A stretch of 37,189 nucleotides of DNA. Source: CAZIQY01 sp964541605. Lineage in GTDB: Bacteria; Desulfobacterota; Syntrophia; Syntrophales; UBA2185. Shown piece by piece: positions 32,303 through 37,189 of the stretch. Within the stretch, counting starts at the first letter, position 1. Each line of letters opens with the position of its first letter. The stretch spans positions 1 through 37,189 of the forward strand of contig CAZIQY010000026.1 in NCBI GenBank assembly GCA_964541605.1. Direction: 5' to 3'. The position numbers and the translations under genes are program-made. The notes beneath the pieces were generated by a model. The model was not told the DNA's origin. It did no database searches and saw only the letters and a list, made by a program, of their open reading frames with translations.

Positions 32303-33043
32303 CTATCCCTTCCTGGCAGGCATGATCACAATTTTTCGGTAATCCCCTTCGCCCCGACTTTTCGTTGTGAGCGATGTATCGCTTTGCAGGGCTAAATGGA
32401 TAATGCGACGGTCATGCGCATTCAGGTGGCTCAGGGTTACCGCCTTTTTTGTCTTTTTTACTTTATCGGCGAGCTTTTCGGCCAGGAGGACGAGAGAATC
32501 TTCCCGTCTCTTTCTGTAGGCTTCCGTATCAATAATGACCATCTTACGGCCATTTGCAAACCTGCTTGTGGCCTTGTTCACGATGTACTGAATCGCGTCG
32601 AGATTCTGGCCGTGCTTCCCGATGAGCAGGCCGCTTCCATCACCCTGAATATTCAGAATAACGGCGTCAGGCGTTTCCTCAATCACAATGGGACAATGGA
32701 CGTTCATCCGTTGCAGGATGCCATCGAGGATATTTTTTGCCATGACGGCAAATGCATCGTCGTCGGATTTGTCAGGCTGAACGGGTTGGGCCGGAGACGG
32801 GACATCGGGGGAACTTTCTTGTATTTGGGACTGCCGCCGTTCAGATGGTGCGTCGATGGTCATATCGATCGACAGGATGCTTGCCTTGATTTTCGCTTTT
32901 TTAGAACCCAGGATTCCGAAAAATCCCGCCGACCCGTCGGAAATGATTTCAATATTGAGTTTGTCTCTTGACACGTTGAATTCGATGCAAGCCTTTTTGA
33001 TGGCTTCATCGATGGTTTTTCCTTCTATTTCAAGGGACTGCAT
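32303..33043 (-). CDS. jag: Jag/KhpB RNA-binding protein (KH and R3H domains)
   Basis: The 246-residue protein has a Jag_N domain (1-~52: MQSLEIEGKTIDEAIKKACIEF...GFFGILGSKKAKI). A Pro/Ser/Asp-rich linker follows. Then come a KH domain (~95-175, with GLLIGKHGQNLDAIQYIVNK) and an R3H domain (~185-246, with LNAHDRRIIHLALQ and the TKSRGEGDYRKIVI end). The KH loop here reads GKHG, the usual G-x-x-G. It binds RNA and in other bacteria affects membrane protein insertion and cell elongation. It is in its standard place after yidC, 13 bases downstream. Confidence 0.95.
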   Translation of the reverse strand: MQSLEIEGKTIDEAIKKACIEFNVSRDKLNIEIISDGSAGFFGILGSKKAKIKASILSIDMTIDAPSERRQSQIQESSPDVPSPAQPVQPDKSDDDAFAVMAKNILDGILQRMNVHCPIVIEETPDAVILNIQGDGSGLLIGKHGQNLDAIQYIVNKATSRFANGRKMVIIDTEAYRKRREDSLVLLAEKLADKVKKTKKAVTLSHLNAHDRRIIHLALQSDTSLTTKSRGEGDYRKIVIMPARKG

Positions 33044-33056
33044 ATTTTACCTCGTT

Positions 33057-34670
33057 TCAGGATGGTCGCTTGTTGATATAGTGTTGCTGCCCGATGCTCA
33101 GGATATTTTGAAACAGCCAGTAAATTACCAGCCCAGACGGAAAATTCAAAAACATGAAAGTAAAGACAACAGGCATGATTAACATGATTTTCTGCTGCAT
33201 GGGATCACCCATGGGAGGGGTCATTTTCTGCTGGATGAACATGGTGGCGCCCATAATAATGGGGGTGATGTAATAGGGGTCCTTTTCAGACAAATCCTGT
33301 ATCCACCAGCAAAATGGAGCGTGGCGAAGCTCGATGGCATACAGAAGGGTCTTGTAAAGACCAAAAAATACGGGGATCTGAAGTACCATGGGCAGACATC
33401 CACCCACCGGGTTTACTTTATGGGTTTTATACAGGGCCATCGTTTCCTGGCTGATCTTCGTCTTGTCATTCTTGTACTTCTCCCGGAGTTCGGCGAGCTT
33501 CGGCTGGAGTTTCTGCATGTCCTTCATGGATTTGTAACTCTTGTTCCCCAGAGGCCAGAAAATGATCTTGATCAGGATGGTCAAAATGATAATGGCGATG
33601 CCGTAATTGTGAACATATTTGAACAAGAACTTCAGGCAAACAAGAAGCGGCATGGCGAGCCACTTCAGCCAGTCGCCAAAGTCAATGGCATTTTCAAGAC
33701 CAACCCCCAGGGTCTTGAGTATATCGTGATCCTTTGGCCCGAGATATAACGAATAACTGAATACGCCTGCCTGACCGGTGGGGATAAGATTCTGAGGCCC
33801 TTTCATGCCTACAGACACCATGTTCTGGGCGTTTTTGGACAGGGAAATGCTGGTCAGGGTCGGGTTTTGAGAGATCATGGACGCGATGAAATATTTGCTT
33901 TCGAAACCTCCCCAGGCGGCATCGGGACCGAGCACTTTCGATGATTCCATTTTCTTGACCTCGTGGCGGTCAATGCTCTTCGCAATGAAAGAGATGGGGC
34001 CTTCATGAGAGTAGCTGTCCGTTTCCAGTTTCGGATCGACAAATTCATTCCAGCTGAGAAGCGCGCTCTGGTTTAGCGACATTCCCGTGAGGTTATAGAC
34101 CTTTACCTCAAGATCAAAAGCAAATTTCTCGGGATAAAACGTATATGTTTTTTCCACCCGTATCGAATTGGGGTATGAAAGTGTGAAGGTCAGTCGACGG
34201 CTGTCCTGGGTATTGGTCAGGTCAATCGAGTTGTTATCCGCCGCAAACAGACTGTCGGGACGAATATCGATGTTCGATTCCGGGAAAGTGAGGGTCAGCG
34301 GACGGGGCATTCCATCCATGACGTGAACCAGTTCGATGGGTTCGGAATCTTTGGAAAGGTTTTTCTGATAACCCTTTAACTTGAATGACTTGAGGGCGCC
34401 GCCGCTGGTAGTGAAAATGGCGGAGTACAGCGGGGTTTCGACAGGGATATCCTTCTCGATCCCTGTGACTGCCTTCGTTAAAATGGTTCTCGACGAGGCT
34501 TGTTTTACCGGTTCCGGGGCAACTTCTCTCACGACCGGTTTCTGATCGACGGTTGCCTCTTTCTGAACGGGTTCCGGTTCTTTTTTAGCGGGTTTTGGCG
34601 CAAAAAATAACTGCCATGTAAAGATGACGATCAATGATAGGACCACGGCAAGAAATGCCTTTTTGTCCAT
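33057..34670 (-). CDS. yidC: Membrane protein insertase YidC
   Basis: The 537-residue protein is of the Gram-negative type: N-terminal membrane helix (~5-22), proline/lysine-rich stretch, a large periplasmic beta domain (~60-330), then the conserved five-helix insertase core (~345-530). The core has IIWPLGNKSYKSMKDMQKLQPKL, NPVGGCLPMVLQIPVFFGLY and the late GLVIYWLFQNILSIGQQ. It inserts proteins into the inner membrane alone or with SecYEG. The ATG at 34670 is preceded by AGGGAGGT. The large periplasmic domain is a good indication of a diderm host. Confidence 0.97.
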   Translation of the reverse strand: MDKKAFLAVVLSLIVIFTWQLFFAPKPAKKEPEPVQKEATVDQKPVVREVAPEPVKQASSRTILTKAVTGIEKDIPVETPLYSAIFTTSGGALKSFKLKGYQKNLSKDSEPIELVHVMDGMPRPLTLTFPESNIDIRPDSLFAADNNSIDLTNTQDSRRLTFTLSYPNSIRVEKTYTFYPEKFAFDLEVKVYNLTGMSLNQSALLSWNEFVDPKLETDSYSHEGPISFIAKSIDRHEVKKMESSKVLGPDAAWGGFESKYFIASMISQNPTLTSISLSKNAQNMVSVGMKGPQNLIPTGQAGVFSYSLYLGPKDHDILKTLGVGLENAIDFGDWLKWLAMPLLVCLKFLFKYVHNYGIAIIILTILIKIIFWPLGNKSYKSMKDMQKLQPKLAELREKYKNDKTKISQETMALYKTHKVNPVGGCLPMVLQIPVFFGLYKTLLYAIELRHAPFCWWIQDLSEKDPYYITPIIMGATMFIQQKMTPPMGDPMQQKIMLIMPVVFTFMFLNFPSGLVIYWLFQNILSIGQQHYINKRPS

Positions 34671-34699
34671 TAAATACCTCCCTGTTTTTCCGTCTCAAG

Positions 34700-34936
34700 T
34701 TATTTGACGGGATCATATCCGCCGGGGTGAAAGGGATGACACCGCAAGAGCCGCATCACGCCGAGAAACAGGCCTCTGAACGGACCGTGCTTCCTGATCG
34801 CAGCGATCGCGTATTCGGAGCATGTCGGGTAAAATCGGCAACAGGGAATAAAAAGGGGGGATATGCACATCTGGTAAAATCGGATAAATGCGATAAAGAT
34901 CTTTTCCAGAATTTGTACCAACATGTTATTCAGCAT
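34700..34936 (-). CDS. yidD: Membrane protein insertion efficiency factor YidD
   Basis: The 78-residue protein contains the family signature RFYPTCSEYAIAAIRKHG and the RCHPFHPGGYDPV end. An amphipathic or hydrophobic N-terminus places it at the inner membrane, where it supports YidC. The first ATG (34936) overlaps the rnpA end by 11 bases. A second in-frame ATG four codons on (34924) is an equally possible start, since neither has a clear ribosome binding site. Confidence 0.93.
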   Translation of the reverse strand: MLNNMLVQILEKIFIAFIRFYQMCISPLFIPCCRFYPTCSEYAIAAIRKHGPFRGLFLGVMRLLRCHPFHPGGYDPVK

Positions 34937-35276
34937 CGGATTTTCTTATTAAGAGATTTTCCAATTCCCGGCATACATCCCGATAGGCCAGAGTATGTGC
35001 ATCTTTTTTGGCAATAATGACGATATCTTGAGAGGATGATAACCTGGATTTGTTCAATCTGAAAAATTCTCTTAAGAGACGTTTAATTCTGTTTCTCTGA
35101 ACAGCACTCCCTGCCTTCTTACTGACCGTTATTCCCAGTCTCCTGGCTCCCGCTTGATTCCGGCATGCGATCATGGTGAAATGTTTTGAATGTCTCCGCA
35201 CCCCTTGGTCGTATATGGTCGTATAATCTTTTCTTTTGAAGATTCTTTCGTGCCTGCCGAAGGTTCGTTTTTCCAT
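34926..35276 (-). CDS. rnpA: Ribonuclease P protein component
   Basis: The 116-residue basic protein is the RNase P subunit that helps the catalytic RNA remove 5' leaders from tRNA precursors. The RNR motif region is seen as QRNRIKRLLREFFR at ~79-92, preceded by LGITVSKKAG. The ATG at 35276 has AGGGAGG upstream. It lies 19 bases after rpmH, as in most bacteria. Confidence 0.95.
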   Translation of the reverse strand: MEKRTFGRHERIFKRKDYTTIYDQGVRRHSKHFTMIACRNQAGARRLGITVSKKAGSAVQRNRIKRLLREFFRLNKSRLSSSQDIVIIAKKDAHTLAYRDVCRELENLLIRKSDAE

Positions 35277-35295
35277 GGCCTCCCTGGCTTCAGGG

Positions 35296-35433
35296 TTATA
35301 CGGTCAGCCGTTTTCTCCCTTTTGCCCGTCTCCTGCTTATGACCAGCCTGCCTCCTCTGGTGGACATTCTGACCAGAAAGCCGTGGGTTCTTTTCCTTTT
35401 CGTATTGCTGAAATTTGTCAGGTTCTTTTTCAT
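35296..35433 (-). CDS. rpmH: 50S ribosomal protein bL34
   Basis: A 45-residue, very basic protein containing the diagnostic RKRTHGFLVRM and RRRAKGRKRLTV. The first ~11 residues (MKKNLTNFSNT) differ from the common MKRTYQPSK start, but the length and the rest are standard. The ATG is at 35433 and the TAA at 35296-35298. It is the first gene of the conserved rpmH-rnpA-yidD-yidC-jag-mnmE series. Confidence 0.95.
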   Translation of the reverse strand: MKKNLTNFSNTKRKRTHGFLVRMSTRGGRLVISRRRAKGRKRLTV

Positions 35434-35466
35434 TTAATGGACCCCGGTTAATTTAATAAGAAGTCT

Positions 35467-35495
35467 CATTAACCATAACAATATCCGTTTGTCAA
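35467..35495 (-). promoter_or_regulatory. Candidate promoter of rpmH
   Basis: On the minus strand a perfect TTGACA (35490-35495) lies 17 bases from TTAATG (35467-35472). The -10 is poor; the -35 and spacing are good. It is about 35 bases upstream of the rpmH start. Confidence 0.45.
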
Positions 35496-35623
35496 GGCTA
35501 AATTGGTTCAATGAACGCCCGCCTATAGGATAAGCATAAATTAGACGATTTGTCGTAATAACGAACGCAGATGAACTAACAAGGCCTTGACATAGATCTG
35601 AAGTCCATCTAATAAGAGAAGCC

Positions 35624-37069
35624 ATGACCCATGAGGCCGCTATTTCCATCGACAGGAAGCCCTACCGCTGGATCGTTTTCAGTGTCGCCTTTGCCGTTTT
35701 CATGGTGCGGCTGGACGGCTATGTCGTCAATATATCCCTGCCCACGATCACTCGTTATTTCCATGTGGGAACGAGTGAGGCTTCCTGGGTGGTTCTATCT
35801 TATCTCCTCGTCATGACGGCCAGCATGCTCATCTTTGGGAAGCTGGGTGACCGCGTCGGACTCAAGAAAATATTTATCTCCGGATATGTCTGTTTTACTG
35901 CCGGGTCTCTGCTCTGCGGTCTTTCTCACAATATTTGTATGTTGGATGTGGCAAGGGGCATTCAGGGAATCGGCGGGGCCATGATGATGACGGGCGCCTT
36001 CGCCGTCATTTCCCATTACCTCCCCGAGGCCATTACCGGATGGGCCTTTGGACTGTGTTCCCTGGCCAACTCCCTCGGCATCATGGTGGGCGCCCCCTTG
36101 GGCGGAATCATTACGGGGTTTTTCTCCTGGCATTGGATCTTTCTCATCAACATCCCGGTGGGTATCGCCGCCGTTCTGATTGCCCGAAAAGCCCTGCCGG
36201 ACGAGAAACCCGCTGGAACGGCCAAAGAGAAACCCCGTTTTGACGTAATCGGTTCGACCCTCAGTTTCATCGCTCTTTCGACCCTCGTTTACGGGTTGAG
36301 TATGGGCAACGAAAGTGGGTGGCAGTCACCGGTCATCCTGGCATCGCTGGCGATTGCGGCAGTGGCGTCGGGTGCATTCATTTACAGGGAAATAACCTGC
36401 GCCGACCCGATTCTTGATTTTAAAATATTCAAAAACCGTGACTTCGCCTTCGCCATCCTGACAACCCTGATGGCCGTCATGCTTCTGTCGGGAGGGAACT
36501 TTCTGCTGCCGTTTTACCTGGAACTCGTCAGGGGACTGGAGACGGAAAAGGTCGGCTTTGTCATTTTGATCTATTCGCTGGTATATATACCTATCGCGCC
36601 GTTTTCGGGACGTCTTTCAGACAGGATTAATCCGCGTATCATCTGCGCCGCTGCCATGTTCATGGGGCTGATCGCCTGTCTTTTCTTTGCCTTCAGCCTT
36701 TCTCGGCCCGGTCTTGCACCTGCTGTGATCTATCTCATTCTGCTCGCCGTAGCATACAGCCTGTTCTTTCCTTCCAGCAACCATTTCGTCATGAGCCTGG
36801 CGCCCCGTGAAAATCAGGGCTCCGCCTCGGGAGTCTATACGACGGCTATAAATGTGAGCATGGTTCTGGGCATCTGTCTTTTTGAGAGCGTTTTTTCCAA
36901 TTCCCTGCCGGAAGGCGTTTCCCTGAAACACACGTCGCCCGATCAGTTTGTCTCTATTGCGGACCTTCTTACAAACGCCTTCCGGGTCGCTTTTATCGTC
37001 GGCAGTTTCGTCTGCCTCCTGGCCTTTGTTTTTTCCTTGTTTACCGGTCGAAAGACTTCAAAACTTTAA
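35624..37069 (+). CDS. MFS drug exporter, DHA2 (EmrB/QacA-like, 14-TM) family
   Basis: The 481-residue protein has about 14 hydrophobic helices. Helix 1 carries the DHA2-type D1 motif as VRLDGYVVNISLPTI. Motif A is GKLGDRVGLKK, followed by RGIQGIGGAMM. The motif C region is GIMVGAPLGGIITGFFSWHWIFLINIPVG. It is a proton-driven exporter in the inner membrane; the substrate is unknown. The start ATG has a weak AAGAGAAG site; a TTGACA at 35587-35592 lies close upstream, but the following -10 is poor. Its stop codon (37067-37069) lies inside the first, degenerate CRISPR repeat. Confidence 0.92.
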   Translation: MTHEAAISIDRKPYRWIVFSVAFAVFMVRLDGYVVNISLPTITRYFHVGTSEASWVVLSYLLVMTASMLIFGKLGDRVGLKKIFISGYVCFTAGSLLCGLSHNICMLDVARGIQGIGGAMMMTGAFAVISHYLPEAITGWAFGLCSLANSLGIMVGAPLGGIITGFFSWHWIFLINIPVGIAAVLIARKALPDEKPAGTAKEKPRFDVIGSTLSFIALSTLVYGLSMGNESGWQSPVILASLAIAAVASGAFIYREITCADPILDFKIFKNRDFAFAILTTLMAVMLLSGGNFLLPFYLELVRGLETEKVGFVILIYSLVYIPIAPFSGRLSDRINPRIICAAAMFMGLIACLFFAFSLSRPGLAPAVIYLILLAVAYSLFFPSSNHFVMSLAPRENQGSASGVYTTAINVSMVLGICLFESVFSNSLPEGVSLKHTSPDQFVSIADLLTNAFRVAFIVGSFVCLLAFVFSLFTGRKTSKL

Positions 37070-37189
37070 CCCACGCCCCCCGCGCGGGAGGCGACGGACC
37101 TATACATATCAGGGACACGATGCATGGTGTTTCAATCCACGCCTCCGCGCGGGAGGCGACAAACCATTAAGGTTTACGCGGTACGTATC
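37063..37189 (-). CRISPR. Trailer end of a type I-C-like CRISPR array
   Basis: A 32-bp repeat at 37129-37160 and a degenerate 33-bp copy at 37063-37095 enclose a 33-bp spacer (37096-37128). A further spacer starts at 37161 and runs out of the window. Read on the minus strand the repeat begins GTCGCC, can form a GCCTCC/GGAGGC stem and ends ATTGAAAC, the usual type I-C repeat form and crRNA handle. The degenerate copy differs mainly at that end and has one extra base, as expected for the last, leader-distal repeat. The leader and cas genes should lie to the right, with transcription towards the MFS gene. Only one perfect repeat is visible, so the array rests on the repeat type and the terminal copy. 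Confidence 0.85.

Noticed and set aside
35434..35623. Possible replication origin next to rpmH
   Set aside because: The rpmH-rnpA-yidC block often lies near oriC, but no DnaA boxes (TTATCCACA or close variants) and no dnaA or dnaN are seen here.

Overview
The window looks like chromosomal DNA of a Gram-negative anaerobe of the Deltaproteobacteria (Desulfobacterota), perhaps close to the Syntrophales. This is an inference from a YidC with a large periplasmic domain, outer-membrane-type lipoproteins, a fused AroD-AroE, a type Ibeta DAHP synthase and a Tim44-like protein. No rRNA or tRNA gene was seen, so the taxonomy is tentative.

Layout. 0-2.2 kb: a TPR-CHAT (caspase-like) protein. 2.6-5.8 kb, minus strand: a fused c-di-AMP synthase/YbbR protein, a CorA Mg2+ transporter and an enoyl-CoA isomerase-like protein, probably one operon. 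5.9-14.7 kb, plus strand: a complete aromatic amino acid operon (DAHP synthase, aroB, pheA, aroDE, aroA, aroK, aroC, tyrA). Its genes mostly overlap by a few bases. It is preceded by a promoter, a 32-codon leader peptide packed with Phe, Tyr and Trp codons, and two terminator hairpins, which together read as a classic transcription attenuator. 14.7-15.7 kb, minus: a Tim44-like membrane protein. 15.9-19.2 kb, plus: a run of sirtuin, GNAT acetyltransferase, NRDE protein, Nudix hydrolase and compact HDAC-like deacetylase.

19.3-26.8 kb, minus: an envelope gene set made of a second, exported TPR-CHAT protease-like protein, a coiled-coil lipoprotein, a FlgT-N-like exported protein and a CsgG-like lipoprotein. 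A RAYT (REP-associated tyrosine transposase) unit with 21-bp inverted ends sits in its middle. Each of three transcription units has its own sigma70-like promoter, and two of these promoters share sequence beyond the -35/-10 boxes. 27.3-30.8 kb, plus: a restriction island with an Mrr-type endonuclease, a PstI/BsuBI-type adenine methyltransferase and its cognate endonuclease gene, which is broken by one in-frame TAA.

30.9-35.4 kb, minus: the conserved rpmH-rnpA-yidD-yidC-jag-mnmE block. 35.6-37.1 kb, plus: a 14-TM-type MFS exporter. The last 127 bases are the trailer end of a type I-C-like CRISPR array whose degenerate terminal repeat overlaps the MFS stop codon; the rest of the array and any cas genes lie to the right of the window.

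The two signals I consider most likely to be new are the aromatic leader/attenuator at 5929-6195 and the exported CHAT/CsgG/FlgT-like gene set at 19.3-26.8 kb.
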